The notes under the pieces were generated by a model. That model saw nothing but the letters and a program-made list of their open reading frames with translations, was not told the origin of the DNA and ran no database searches. A DNA stretch of 64,000 nt from Corynebacterium meitnerae (GTDB lineage Bacteria > Actinomycetota > Actinomycetes > Mycobacteriales > Mycobacteriaceae). Position numbers and translations under genes: made by a program. Below, one piece after another: positions 1 to 9,157 of this stretch (position 1 is its first letter; each line of letters opens with the position of its first letter). Location: the NCBI RefSeq assembly GCF_027570075.1, contig NZ_JAKMUS010000001.1, positions 186,001-250,000 of the forward strand, given 5' to 3'.

Positions 1-1
1 C

Positions 2-166
2 GAGGGCGACGCTATCCCGGAGACTGTCCACGTCACCGCCACGAAGGAAGGCGGCGAGAAGGTTGAGTTCGACGCTAAGGTTCGCGTCGATACGCCTGGT
101 GAGGCTGAGTACTACCGCCACGGCGGCATTCTGCAGTACGTTCTGCGCCAGATGGTCAAGAACTAA
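2..166 (+). CDS. acn: Aconitate hydratase, C-terminal fragment
   Basis: The window opens inside this gene; only the last 54 codons and the stop are present. The fragment ends in [19 protein letters not shown], the usual C-terminus of aconitase A-type enzymes, which swivels over the 4Fe-4S active site in the TCA cycle (citrate to isocitrate). A strong terminator follows at once. In Corynebacterium glutamicum the TetR regulator acnR follows acn; here the next gene is a glutamine-amidotransferase-like protein. Assignment rests on the short C-terminus plus the cg1739/cg1740-like downstream order. Confidence 0.85.
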   Translation, partial: EGDAIPETVHVTATKEGGEKVEFDAKVRVDTPGEAEYYRHGGILQYVLRQMVKN

Positions 167-177
167 CCTGCATAGCT

Positions 178-210
178 GAAAGCCGGTTCCCCTCGTGGGA
201 GCCGGCTTTT
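178..210 (+). terminator. Intrinsic terminator after acn
   Basis: An 11-bp stem (AGCCGGTTCCC pairing with GGGAGCCGGCT, one G-T wobble) with a CTCGT loop is followed by TTTTCGCTT. It lies 12 bases behind the acn stop and separates acn from the next gene. Confidence 0.85.
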
Positions 211-232
211 CGCTTATCTGGGTCCCCCCACT

Positions 233-238
233 TACAAT
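233..238 (+). promoter_or_regulatory. -10 box, leaderless start of the 247 gene
   Basis: TACAAT ends 8 bases before the ATG at 247 and no Shine-Dalgarno sequence is visible, so the transcript probably begins at or next to the start codon. No convincing -35 box. Confidence 0.55.
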
Positions 239-246
239 TCCCTCTT

Positions 247-972
247 ATGCCTCAACTGCTCTTCCTATCGCTGCGCAACGGTCCTGTTGGTCCTGCGGTG
301 TCCCATGCTGAGTACCACGACACGCTGCGTGCGACCGGGTTGAGCACGGACGACATTGAGCTGCGCGCTATCCCCGATGAGACGACGGAATTGGGCAGCC
401 TCGACGGCATCAAGGGCATCTTCGTGGGTGGTAGTTCCCTCAACATCACCAACGAGGAGTACTCCCCGTGGCAGCAGCACGTCCACGCGATCCTCGCTGA
501 AATCGCCGAGGGTGAGATCCCCGTTTTCTTCGTCTGCTACGGCATCAGTTGGCTCACCCACCACTTGGGCGGCGCGGTTGGGCACAGCCACCCGGAGACG
601 TCGGGCCCCACTATCGTGAGTGCGCTGCCTGCCGCCGAGGATGATCCGCTCATGGCTGGCCTGCCCAAGCTGTTCACGGCGCTGACCGGTCACACGGAAA
701 ACCCGATCACAGCCCCCGAGGGCGCCACGCTATTGGCCGAGGGGCCTTCCTGTCCGGTTCAGGTCCTGCGCTATCGGGATCGCGTGTGGGCCACCCAGTT
801 CCACGCGGAGATGGACGCCGCCGCAATGAAGACGCGCATGGATTTCTACTACGACTACGGGTACTTCCCGCAGGACGAGTACGACGTCATTGTCGCCGGC
901 CTCCCCAGCGTGGATACGACGGCGGCGAACGCGCTGGTGAAACGCTTCGCCGAGTTCTGCCTAGAGCGCTAA
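247..972 (+). CDS. Class I glutamine amidotransferase-like protein
   Basis: 241 residues, a single GATase1 domain. The nucleophile is probably C97 in FFVCYG, with H186 and E188 in TQFHAE completing the triad, so glutamine hydrolysis is plausible. The oxyanion region GIFVGGSS sits near residue 60. Such stand-alone domains resemble the GuaA N-terminal half, but the ammonia acceptor is unknown. It matches the position of cg1739 of C. glutamicum by order. A second paralogue lies at 6055-6789. The 3' end overlaps the converging NAD(P)-binding gene by 12 bases. The ATG is preceded by a -10 box and no ribosome site. Confidence 0.8.
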   Translation: MPQLLFLSLRNGPVGPAVSHAEYHDTLRATGLSTDDIELRAIPDETTELGSLDGIKGIFVGGSSLNITNEEYSPWQQHVHAILAEIAEGEIPVFFVCYGISWLTHHLGGAVGHSHPETSGPTIVSALPAAEDDPLMAGLPKLFTALTGHTENPITAPEGATLLAEGPSCPVQVLRYRDRVWATQFHAEMDAAAMKTRMDFYYDYGYFPQDEYDVIVAGLPSVDTTAANALVKRFAEFCLER

Positions 973-1632
973 CTCCCGCGCAGGAGTGTCCCCGTCCTCA
1001 AAATCAAACGGGTTCGACGGCATCGCCTCGCGCCCCACAGCCTCCACGATCACCTGCGCGACAAGCTCACGCGAAGTCGTCGAGTCAGCTCCCGTTTGCT
1101 TATCGACGGCTCGCCCACCGTGAGAGCGCTCCATCGTCAACCTCGTCGGCCCCAGGATAACGTGGTCGAGCTCCGAAGCTAATAGACGCTGGTCCACCGC
1201 CTTCTTCGACTCCACGTACGCGTACCAGCTGCTTCCGTCATCCTCAGCGGTCGCCTCAGCAGCACCGGCGTAGGACACCATGACCAGCTTCGGCGCAAAC
1301 TCACCTAGCTCCTCGAGGGCGTCAATCAAGCGCATCGCCGCGTCTCGATCCACAGCGTACGTCCGCTCAGGGTTACCACCGCCCGCGCCCGCAGACCACA
1401 CCACCACGTCGAACGGAGTGACTAGGCGTGCCCATTCCTCCGCGTCTAGGCGGGTGAGGTCGGTGACGATGGCGGCGGCGGAGGCGTCGATAAGCTGCTG
1501 AGCATGCGAGGGGTTGCGCACGAGGCCGGCGACCTTGTGCCCCTCCGCAACGAGCAATGGCACGCTCAACTGGCTGACCTTGCCGCCAGCGCCGATAACA
1601 AGAACGAATTGAGTGAACTCTTCTGTTTCCAT
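961..1632 (-). CDS. NAD(P)-binding Rossmann-fold protein (atypical SDR/NmrA-like)
   Basis: 223 residues. The N-terminus carries the dinucleotide-binding glycine motif VLVIGAGGKVSQ (about residues 10-21) and the later AGLVRNPSHAQ and VVWSAGAGGG stretches typical of atypical SDR proteins that bind NAD(P)H and act as epimerase-like or redox-sensing proteins. A YxxxK-like YVESKKAVD element lies near residue 141. Substrate unknown. It corresponds by position to the epimerase-like gene downstream of acn in C. glutamicum. It contains two copies of the window's 11-mer repeat, read in two different frames (VDK and LID). Confidence 0.75.
   Translation of the reverse strand: METEEFTQFVLVIGAGGKVSQLSVPLLVAEGHKVAGLVRNPSHAQQLIDASAAAIVTDLTRLDAEEWARLVTPFDVVVWSAGAGGGNPERTYAVDRDAAMRLIDALEELGEFAPKLVMVSYAGAAEATAEDDGSSWYAYVESKKAVDQRLLASELDHVILGPTRLTMERSHGGRAVDKQTGADSTTSRELVAQVIVEAVGREAMPSNPFDFEDGDTPARELAL
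1098..1108 (+). repeat. 11-mer GCTTATCGACG, copy 1
   Basis: Exact copy inside the NAD(P)-binding gene; read on the gene strand it encodes VDK. Confidence 0.9.
1485..1495 (-). repeat. 11-mer GCTTATCGACG, copy 2
   Basis: Exact copy in the same gene as copy 1, opposite orientation, encoding LID. Confidence 0.9.
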
Positions 1633-1639
1633 GGCGCCC

Positions 1640-1645
1640 AGGCTA
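1640..1645 (-). promoter_or_regulatory. -10 box, leaderless start of the 961-1632 gene
   Basis: On the minus strand TAGCCT ends 7 bases before the ATG at 1632, with no ribosome site between. Confidence 0.4.
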
Positions 1646-2725
1646 GCGAAAAATGGGGTTGCCGAAGAGGGAGCTCAACGCTCCAAAAGGGTGCCTCTCA
1701 TTGATCACCGGATATCCCCGCGGTGACACCCACACCGGCGCGCCCCTGATCCGCTCGACTCGTCCGCGGGCTTGCCGCCACGGATCATCATCATTGACCC
1801 TGTTGTGATAGCGGCACAACGGCACCAGGTTGTTCAGGTTGGTCTCCCCGCCGTGCTTCCATGCCGTTATGTGGTGGAGTTCGCACGCATCTGCCCCGTG
1901 ACGGCAGCCAGGCACCGGGCAGGCCGGAGTCACCGCCCGTGCCAGATCCCGCTGCTTCTGGTTAGCAAAGCGCTGTCCGCGGTACAGGTTCACCGCACCC
2001 TCCTGCGGGTGAAACAGTCCGACTTCCAAGTCCGCACCGTAGCAGGTAGCGAGCAACTCCGCACCGGTCATGGTAGTGCCGTCCGTGAGACCCAGGATCG
2101 TCTCATCGCCCTCCTGACGCACAATGCGGATGTGCTCCGGCAGTGGCACGAGCACCAACGGGCGTGGCGCGGCCTGCGCAACCCCACCGCCGGACTCCAT
2201 GAGCTTCACAAACGCATCAAACAGTTGTGGGCCGCGTGGCCGCGAAGGATCAATGTCCTGACTCATCGCGTGCTCCAGGTCCGCCATAAAGCGCTCTGGC
2301 CCCGTCATCGTCATCGTGCGCTTGGTGCTGCGCGATCCAGTGAAAGTGACCCCATCCTCCGGCGGGGGCGGCTCCACAGTTGGCACAATCTCTTTCGCGC
2401 GCCGCCGCACGGTCTCATAATTGCCGCGGACGTCCAGCAGGCGGTGGCGGAGGCGCCAGCGTTCAAGGGGATCGCTGATAAGCTTCGTGCGCTCTTCGAT
2501 CAAGATCAGAGTATCCATGGATACGCGATTCACGCGAGCTTTATCGACGCCCGCCTTCTGCTGCCTCTTCAACCTCGTCGAGCCGAAGTACACCTCGTGC
2601 ACCTTGGACCAGTCTCGGACACGTTTCGGCTGTACCCCGGCGTCAAACGCCGCTTGGCGGTCAAAGCCCGCCAAGGTGTCAATCCCGGCGGCCACCGCGC
2701 CGAGAAACTCTCCGAAACCGATCAT
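1643..2725 (-). CDS. DUF222 / HNH endonuclease domain protein, paralogue 1
   Basis: 360 residues. The N-terminal three quarters resemble the DUF222 (13E12-type) domain common in multicopy actinobacterial families. The C-terminal HNH nuclease module (about residues 269-314) has C269 and C274, the ELHHITAW catalytic histidines at 284-285, and C304/H307 of the LCRYHNR half, as expected for a zinc-stabilised beta-beta-alpha nuclease. The biological target is unknown. It is clearly paralogous to 30008-31096 (shared LGLTDGTTMTGAE, RFANQKQRDLARA and C-terminal SPRGY...HPFGA). A perfect 11-bp inverted repeat containing TTATCCACA lies 52 bases upstream of the start, and the other paralogue has the same arrangement. 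Confidence 0.85.
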   Translation of the reverse strand: MIGFGEFLGAVAAGIDTLAGFDRQAAFDAGVQPKRVRDWSKVHEVYFGSTRLKRQQKAGVDKARVNRVSMDTLILIEERTKLISDPLERWRLRHRLLDVRGNYETVRRRAKEIVPTVEPPPPEDGVTFTGSRSTKRTMTMTGPERFMADLEHAMSQDIDPSRPRGPQLFDAFVKLMESGGGVAQAAPRPLVLVPLPEHIRIVRQEGDETILGLTDGTTMTGAELLATCYGADLEVGLFHPQEGAVNLYRGQRFANQKQRDLARAVTPACPVPGCRHGADACELHHITAWKHGGETNLNNLVPLCRYHNRVNDDDPWRQARGRVERIRGAPVWVSPRGYPVINERHPFGALSSLFGNPIFR

Positions 2726-2777
2726 GTCTGCCAGCCTGACACGGCCAAGAACTCCTGTAAAGCGCGTGTTTCTGAAC

Positions 2778-2815
2778 CTGTGGATAACCCCGATATCGGC
2801 GAAAGTTATCCACAG
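2778..2815. promoter_or_regulatory. Inverted repeat with two TTATCCACA boxes upstream of HNH gene 1
   Basis: CTGTGGATAAC (2778-2788) and GTTATCCACAG (2805-2815) are perfect inverted copies. The 16-base spacer includes the palindrome CCGATATCGG (2790-2799). TTATCCACA equals the consensus DnaA box of model bacteria. Operator, DnaA site or target of the encoded nuclease are all possible. Confidence 0.6.
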
Positions 2816-2874
2816 ATTCTGGCAACCAGCGCGCGCCTGCTGCCCCAGTTACGTAAACTCGTCCGGTCGGGGTC

Positions 2875-2880
2875 TAGCAT
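2875..2880 (+). promoter_or_regulatory. -10 box, leaderless start of the ACT gene
   Basis: TAGCAT ends 8 bases before the ATG at 2889. Confidence 0.45.
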
Positions 2881-2888
2881 TGGGAGCC

Positions 2889-3158
2889 ATGTACGCGATC
2901 ATCACTACCACCGGTCCGGATCGGACCGGCATCATCGCTGGAGTCGCTCAGGCTGTGGCGGAGCACAACATCAATATCGTCGACGTGTCGCAGACTCTCA
3001 TGAGTGATTTTTTCACCATGATCATGCGCGTCGCGCTGCCGGAGGAAGGCTTTGATATCGCCGCTCTGCAAGATGAGCTGACTGCGGTAGGCACAGACCT
3101 TGGCGTGGACATCCGCGTGCAGAGTGAAGCCCTGTTCACCGCCATGAATGAGATCTAG
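2889..3158 (+). CDS. ACT domain protein, UPF0237 family
   Basis: 89 residues, one ACT domain (beta-alpha-beta-beta-alpha-beta), with the family opening [23 protein letters not shown] domains bind small ligands, often amino acids, and this family resembles the GcvR regulatory half. The gene lies 4 bases before the UPF0210 gene, a pairing conserved in many bacteria, so the product is probably the regulatory partner of that protein. The ATG at 2889 was chosen because it fits the family N-terminus and has a -10 box 8 bases upstream; longer in-frame starts lead into the unrelated region upstream. Confidence 0.88.
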   Translation: MYAIITTTGPDRTGIIAGVAQAVAEHNINIVDVSQTLMSDFFTMIMRVALPEEGFDIAALQDELTAVGTDLGVDIRVQSEALFTAMNEI

Positions 3159-3162
3159 ATCC

Positions 3163-4533
3163 ATGGGCAACGAACTCAACTTCAAGTCCGCCAGCATCAT
3201 CGACGTTATCTCGATGATCGAGGATTACCGCCTGGATATCCGCACCGTGACCATGGGTATTTCGCTCATCGGTTGCACGCGCTCCACCATGGCAGCCACC
3301 GCGCAGGCTGTCTACGACCGCGTGACTACGCGCGCTGCCCGCCTCGTTGAGGTCTGCGAAGGCATCGAACGCGAACTGGGCATCCCCATCGTGAACAAGC
3401 GTGTCTCCGTCTCCCCCATCGCGCTCGTCGCCGCGGGTGTGGAGGGTAACCCGGCCGACATCGCCCACGCCCTCCACAAGGCCGCACAAGAGCTGGGCGT
3501 GAACTTCATCGGCGGTTACTCCGCCCTCGTTGAAAAGGGCGCCACTGAGGCCGATAAGCGCCTCATCGCCTCCATCCCCGAGGCACTGTCTGACACGGAA
3601 TTCGTCTGCGGTTCCGTCAACGTCGCGTCTTCCCGCGCCGGCATCAACATGGACGCGGTGAAAACCATGGGTGAAGTGATCAAAGAGGCGGCCGCGTTGA
3701 CGGCGGAGAGGTCGTCGATAAGCTGCGCAAAGCTCGTTGTTTTCGCGAACGCTGTGGGCGACAACCCCTTCATGGCTGGTGCTTTCCACGGTATTGAGGA
3801 GCCGGATACCGTGATTTCAGTCGGTGTCTCCGGCCCGGGCGTGGTGGATCGTGCGATCACGCCGTTGAAGGGCAAGTCGCTCAACGAGGTCGCCGAGGAG
3901 ATCAAAAAGGCCGCGTTTAAAATCACGCGCGCGGGCCAGCTCGTGGGCACACTCGCAGCGCAGCGGCTCGGTGTGCCGTTCGGGATCGTGGACCTCTCCC
4001 TTGCCCCAACGGCTGAGGTCGGCGATTCCGTCGCGCACATCCTCGAGCACATGGGCCTGGGCCAAGTGGGCACGCACGGCACGACCGCCGCGCTCGCACT
4101 GCTTAACGACGCCGTCAAGAAAGGCGGCATGATGGCCTGCTCCCGCGTCGGCGGTCTCTCCGGCTCCTTCATCCCTGTTTCGGAGGATCAGGGCATGATC
4201 GACGCGGTGCGCTCTGGCTCCATCAGCATCGACAAGCTCGAAGCGATGACGTCGATCTGTTCGGTGGGCTTCGACATGATCGCCATCCCCGGCGACACCA
4301 CCGCTGCGACCATCTCCGGCATGATCGCCGACGAAGCCGCCATCGGCGTGATGAACCACAAGACCACCGCCGCTCGCCTCATTCCCGTCCCAGGCACGAA
4401 GCCCGGCGACGAGGTTAACTTCGGTGGTCTCCTCGGCTACGCGCCGGTGATCCCCGTGAACCAGGTGAGCAACGCCCCGTTCATCGAGCGTGGCGGCTTC
4501 ATCCCCGCCCCGGTCCACGGCTTCCGCAACTAG
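3163..4533 (+). CDS. UPF0210 (DUF711, PFL-like) family protein
   Basis: 456 residues from the ATG at 3163 (an in-frame ATG at 3148 would add five residues and overlap the ACT gene). The sequence has the conserved DUF711 features [14 protein letters not shown] near the N-terminus, [10 protein letters not shown] near residue 125, [19 protein letters not shown] near residue 190, and a Gly/Ala-rich C-terminus. The fold is related to pyruvate formate-lyase/ribonucleotide reductase barrels, but the function is not established. It probably works with the preceding ACT protein. Residues SSIS just before CAKL are encoded across an 11-mer repeat copy. Confidence 0.88.
   Translation: MGNELNFKSASIIDVISMIEDYRLDIRTVTMGISLIGCTRSTMAATAQAVYDRVTTRAARLVEVCEGIERELGIPIVNKRVSVSPIALVAAGVEGNPADIAHALHKAAQELGVNFIGGYSALVEKGATEADKRLIASIPEALSDTEFVCGSVNVASSRAGINMDAVKTMGEVIKEAAALTAERSSISCAKLVVFANAVGDNPFMAGAFHGIEEPDTVISVGVSGPGVVDRAITPLKGKSLNEVAEEIKKAAFKITRAGQLVGTLAAQRLGVPFGIVDLSLAPTAEVGDSVAHILEHMGLGQVGTHGTTAALALLNDAVKKGGMMACSRVGGLSGSFIPVSEDQGMIDAVRSGSISIDKLEAMTSICSVGFDMIAIPGDTTAATISGMIADEAAIGVMNHKTTAARLIPVPGTKPGDEVNFGGLLGYAPVIPVNQVSNAPFIERGGFIPAPVHGFRN
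3713..3723 (-). repeat. 11-mer GCTTATCGACG, copy 3
   Basis: Exact copy inside the UPF0210 gene, in a frame encoding SIS. Confidence 0.9.
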
Positions 4534-4573
4534 CTCTTGACCCTCACGTGGCGTCATAGTTCAGAATGTCCGC

Positions 4574-5215
4574 ATGAGGATCTCTGACGTTGCGCGCACT
4601 GCCGGCTGCTCCGTGCGCGCCATTCGCCACTTGCACGAAACCGGAGCAGTACCGGAGCCCGCGCGCACGCCGGGCAACTACCGCGACTACACAGTGCGCG
4701 ACCTCGCGGCGGTACTTCGCGCTCGCGCGCTTATCGACGCTGGCGTCCCCCTCTCCCACATCCATTCCCCAAACGCCATCGAACACTCCTTGGAGCTCCT
4801 CGACAAGCAGATCGCCCACCTCTCGCGCCAGCGCGACCGGCTTTCGGCCTTGAAAGAGGCACCATTGGGGATGCCAAACGATGTGCGTACCCGGTTGGTT
4901 GACGTCCTGGGCGACACTGAATTCGTCCGCGGAGAAACCGAGAGCTTCGACCTCATGGCGCTCACCGGTGTAGCCACACCCGCAACATGGGATCAGTTAC
5001 GCGCTAACCTCGCAGACCCAGCCTGCGTCGAGGCCACGGAGGAGTTTGCGCTGGCATGGGAGGCGGGGGACGTCGATAAGCTAGCGGAGCTTCTCCCGCG
5101 CGGAATCATGCGCGATCTCACTGGCACGCTTGTACCGGGCGATGTTCCGCTAACGGCTGGTGACACCGAGTACCCAGAGGTCGCGGAGAAGCTTGCGGGT
5201 GAGTTCCGTGACTAA
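4574..5215 (+). CDS. MerR-family transcriptional regulator
   Basis: 213 residues. Residues 1-70 form a MerR winged helix (MRISDVARTAGCSVRAIRHL, then GNYRDYTVRDLAAVLRARAL), followed by the dimerising helix ELLDKQIAHLSRQRDRLSAL near residues 75-95. The C-terminal 110 residues are an effector-type region without the cysteine cluster of metal-sensing MerR proteins, so a drug or stress ligand is more likely. The last 8 bases overlap the GTG start of the following membrane-protein gene, implying translational coupling and a shared role. Confidence 0.85.
   Translation: MRISDVARTAGCSVRAIRHLHETGAVPEPARTPGNYRDYTVRDLAAVLRARALIDAGVPLSHIHSPNAIEHSLELLDKQIAHLSRQRDRLSALKEAPLGMPNDVRTRLVDVLGDTEFVRGETESFDLMALTGVATPATWDQLRANLADPACVEATEEFALAWEAGDVDKLAELLPRGIMRDLTGTLVPGDVPLTAGDTEYPEVAEKLAGEFRD
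4729..4739 (+). repeat. 11-mer GCTTATCGACG, copy 4
   Basis: Exact copy in the MerR gene, encoding LID. Confidence 0.9.
5071..5081 (-). repeat. 11-mer GCTTATCGACG, copy 5
   Basis: Exact copy in the MerR gene 332 bases after copy 4, inverted, encoding VDK. Confidence 0.9.
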
Positions 5216-5795
5216 GGTGCTCCAGCTTGTGCGCCGGCACCCGGCGATACGTGCGGCGCAGTACGAATGGAGTCTCTACCGCGACCTCTGGCGGTGGGCC
5301 CGAGGCCAGACGCTCGTGCCGGGGAGCGCCGAGGCTCTTCCTCACCAGCCCGGGCGGCTCCAGCTTGTCGCCATGTTCACCGTGGTCATCCTCATCGAGA
5401 TCGTCGTAGTCCACCTGGTTCTGCCTGAGGGCGCACTCCGCATCGTCGCACTGTTGTTGTCTATGTGGGGCATTGTGTTCATCTGGGCGCTCATCGCCAG
5501 CGAGCGGATTCGGCCCTCGTACATGGACGGCGAACGCGTGGTTCTGCGCCGCGGTCGGAAGATCTTCGCAGACATCCCCCGGGAACTCATCGCGAGGCAA
5601 TCGCACTCACGCAGTCACGCTGCTGAGACGGTAGTCGGCGATGGAGAGCTCATCCTCGGCGGGCCTGCCAGCACCGACATCCTGCTCACGCTGCATGCGC
5701 CTATCGAGGCCGCCGAAGACACCTACCCATGGCAAAAGAAGCGCACACAGCCGGTCAGCCGTGTCCGCTTCTATTCAGGCGGAGTTATACGCTAG
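5208..5795 (+). CDS. Membrane protein of unknown function coupled to MerR gene
   Basis: 195 residues from the GTG at 5208 (VTKVLQLVRRHPAI). Two hydrophobic segments (about residues 47-65 and 70-92: LVAMFTVVILIEIVVVHLVL and IVALLLSMWGIVFIWALIA) are followed by a soluble C-terminus that reads like a small PH-type beta domain (SYMDGERVVLRRG, then VGDGELILGG). I do not recognise a named family. The start overlaps the MerR stop as GTGACTAA. The stop overlaps the converging 5792-6037 gene by 4 bases. Confidence 0.7.
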   Translation: MTKVLQLVRRHPAIRAAQYEWSLYRDLWRWARGQTLVPGSAEALPHQPGRLQLVAMFTVVILIEIVVVHLVLPEGALRIVALLLSMWGIVFIWALIASERIRPSYMDGERVVLRRGRKIFADIPRELIARQSHSRSHAAETVVGDGELILGGPASTDILLTLHAPIEAAEDTYPWQKKRTQPVSRVRFYSGGVIR

Positions 5796-6037
5796 CGCTT
5801 CTTGCCCACCGTGAAGTAGGCCGCCCAACCAATGGTGTTCACGCCGCCGATGAACGGGGTCCAGAACCATTTGGGGCCACGGAGACGGTGCGCGTCGGTA
5901 CGTGAGAGGTCCCACAGTGCGTAGCCTTTGAGCGCGGTGTCGAGAGCACCGAAGATTCCGGCGACGGTTTTCTCTTCCTTGCTGAGGGAGTTCCAGGCAT
6001 CTTTGAGTGAATCAATTGGGTTCATGGGTTCCATCAT
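5792..6037 (-). CDS. Small membrane protein, PLDc_N-like
   Basis: 81 residues. After a polar N-terminus (SLKDAWNSLSKEEKTVAG) there are two short hydrophobic segments around ALWDLSRTDAHRLRGPKW and GVNTIGWAAYFTVGKKR. The pattern W-x-L-x-R with GPKW/FW and a closing IGW..YF..GKK resembles the short phospholipase D N-terminal membrane domain seen alone in many actinobacteria. Function unknown. Two adjacent ATG codons give alternative starts differing by one residue. It is divergent from the 6055 gene with 17 bases between, so the two promoters must overlap the coding starts. Confidence 0.65.
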   Translation of the reverse strand: MMEPMNPIDSLKDAWNSLSKEEKTVAGIFGALDTALKGYALWDLSRTDAHRLRGPKWFWTPFIGGVNTIGWAAYFTVGKKR

Positions 6038-6041
6038 CGTC

Positions 6042-6047
6042 TAGATT
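6042..6047 (+). promoter_or_regulatory. -10 box, leaderless start of the 6055 gene
   Basis: TAGATT ends 7 bases before the GTG at 6055; no ribosome site. Confidence 0.5.
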
Positions 6048-6054
6048 TACTTGA

Positions 6055-6789
6055 GTGACCACTCCCCGCCCGTTTTTGCTGTTGAGCACGCGCCCCGAAG
6101 ATGAGGCCGCCGCGGAAGAGCTCGAAAGCTTCGCGAATGCAATGCTTGTCAGCGCCACCTCCATTGAGCAACGTCGCCTCGACCAAACCGAGCTCGGCGA
6201 CGTGAACCTGGACGACTACTCAGCGGTGCTACTGGGTGGGAGCCCGTTCAACAACATGGAGCTGATGAAGTCCCCGTTGCAGCTGCGCGTGGAACGTGAG
6301 ATCGGGACGTTGGTGGCGGAGTGCATTGACCGCGACTTCCCCCTACTAGGCGCGTGCTACGGCATTGGCGCGATTGGAACGGCAATCGGTGCGCGTTTAT
6401 CTGACCGGTACGCGGAGGAAGCCGGCCCCGTCACGGTCACCCGCACCGACGAGCACGATGACGTCCTGGGGGACACACCCGCGCAGTTCGACACCATCGT
6501 CGGACACAAAGAAGCGATTGCGCAGATGCCGGGGGACCCGCGTATCACCACGCTTGTCACCGGTGAAGCCTGCCCCACTCAGATGTTCCGCGTCCGCCAG
6601 CACGTCTACGCCACGCAGTTCCATCCAGAGCTCACTGCGGAAGCCCTCGAGTTCCGCCTCCGCCTCTATGCCCACCACGGGTACACCTCGACGGAGACCT
6701 TCGAGTCGCAGATCGCCAAAGGCTACGACTACGACTACTCCGCGAATAACGCCATCCTGGCGAACTTCGCCGCCCGCTACCGCCGTTAA
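6055..6789 (+). CDS. Class I glutamine amidotransferase-like protein, paralogue 2
   Basis: 244 residues, a lone GATase1 domain. C101 in LLGACYGIGAIG is the likely nucleophile, and H190/E192 in TQFHPEL complete the triad. It shares the VLLGGSPFN oxyanion region and overall length with the 247-972 protein but differs enough to be an old duplication. It may transfer ammonia to an unknown acceptor. The start is GTG, with a -10 box 7 bases upstream and no Shine-Dalgarno. Confidence 0.8.
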   Translation: MTTPRPFLLLSTRPEDEAAAEELESFANAMLVSATSIEQRRLDQTELGDVNLDDYSAVLLGGSPFNNMELMKSPLQLRVEREIGTLVAECIDRDFPLLGACYGIGAIGTAIGARLSDRYAEEAGPVTVTRTDEHDDVLGDTPAQFDTIVGHKEAIAQMPGDPRITTLVTGEACPTQMFRVRQHVYATQFHPELTAEALEFRLRLYAHHGYTSTETFESQIAKGYDYDYSANNAILANFAARYRR

Positions 6790-6805
6790 GGCAATTTCTC
6801 TATTT

Positions 6806-7477
6806 CTACTCGTACCTTTTGAGAAGTTTCTTCTGCGTCTCGAGGGCGACCGCGATATCGCCGTTTGATTTAGGGGCCAGTGAGGACGACAGTTCGTGAT
6901 TGCGCCGATACACATCCGAGTACCGATCAATCAAGCCGACGATGTCTGAGTCTAGGGACGGATTCTCGCCATGCTCTGAGTGGTACGCGTCGGCGTAGTT
7001 TTCCCATGCGTCCTCAAGCTCGTTCACCGTTGAGACCGTGACCATGCTGTTCTCAGCAGCGTTCATCCAAGTTAAAAGTGCGCGATGCAGAATCTCAGAT
7101 TCGGCCGAAGAACCAAGCGGCAATGCTTTCGGCGCTTGCTCGAGCTGTCGGACGCCTCTATTTTCATGTGCGCGACGTTGACGCCAGCTCTCAAACTTAT
7201 GCCATCCGTAGACAAATGCACTGATCGTCGCCCCGGCAGCGAATAATCCTGTTGCAGTCTTTAGCGGGTTTTCCTTCGCCCCCGACGCAACAGCTTGCGC
7301 CATTTGCGACCATTTTTCTGAGCGAGACTCTGCAGATGGGTCAATGTCAGAAGCAGGATAGGCACTCGTAATCTGGCCTGACTGGTTACGCGATTCAAGG
7401 TATGGAATGGACTCGCCTGTACGAATCTTCTCCACCGTTTCAGACGGAACCTTAAAGCTGAGGTTCACTTGTTCCAT
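6806..7477 (-). CDS. Hypothetical protein, accessory character
   Basis: 223 residues, no family recognised. The N-terminus (MEQVNLSFKVPSETVEKIR) looks like a folded beta-alpha start; a Ser/Ala-rich stretch follows; one possible membrane segment lies near residues 93-110 (TATGLFAAGATISAFVYGW). The C-terminal half is acidic and helical (VNELEDAWENYADAYHSEHG). Base composition is visibly less GC-rich than its neighbours, which suggests a recent arrival. It lies 16 bases downstream of a possible ABC-F partner on the same strand but is read from its own -10 box. Confidence 0.65.
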   Translation of the reverse strand: MEQVNLSFKVPSETVEKIRTGESIPYLESRNQSGQITSAYPASDIDPSAESRSEKWSQMAQAVASGAKENPLKTATGLFAAGATISAFVYGWHKFESWRQRRAHENRGVRQLEQAPKALPLGSSAESEILHRALLTWMNAAENSMVTVSTVNELEDAWENYADAYHSEHGENPSLDSDIVGLIDRYSDVYRRNHELSSSLAPKSNGDIAVALETQKKLLKRYE

Positions 7478-7483
7478 TGCATA

Positions 7484-7489
7484 ACTATA
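7484..7489 (-). promoter_or_regulatory. -10 box, leaderless start of the 6806-7477 gene
   Basis: On the minus strand TATAGT ends 6 bases before the ATG at 7477. It lies in the gap behind the ABC-F gene. Confidence 0.5.
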
Positions 7490-7493
7490 TCAA

Positions 7494-9122
<1,629 letters not shown>

Positions 9123-9130
9123 AACGGGTC

Positions 9131-9136
9131 AGTGTA
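9131..9136 (-). promoter_or_regulatory. -10 box, leaderless start of the ABC-F gene
   Basis: On the minus strand TACACT ends 8 bases before the GTG at 9122. Confidence 0.5.
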
Positions 9137-9157
9137 CCGGCGCCGACTGCAGGCTGA

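Noticed and set aside
2541-2549. TTATCGACG in CTTTATCGACG, also at 51114-51122, and ATTATCGACG at 50757-50765, as further 11-mer copies
   Set aside because: They match only nine of eleven bases and were left out of the count; GTCGATAAC at 10141 and 33986 were also left out.
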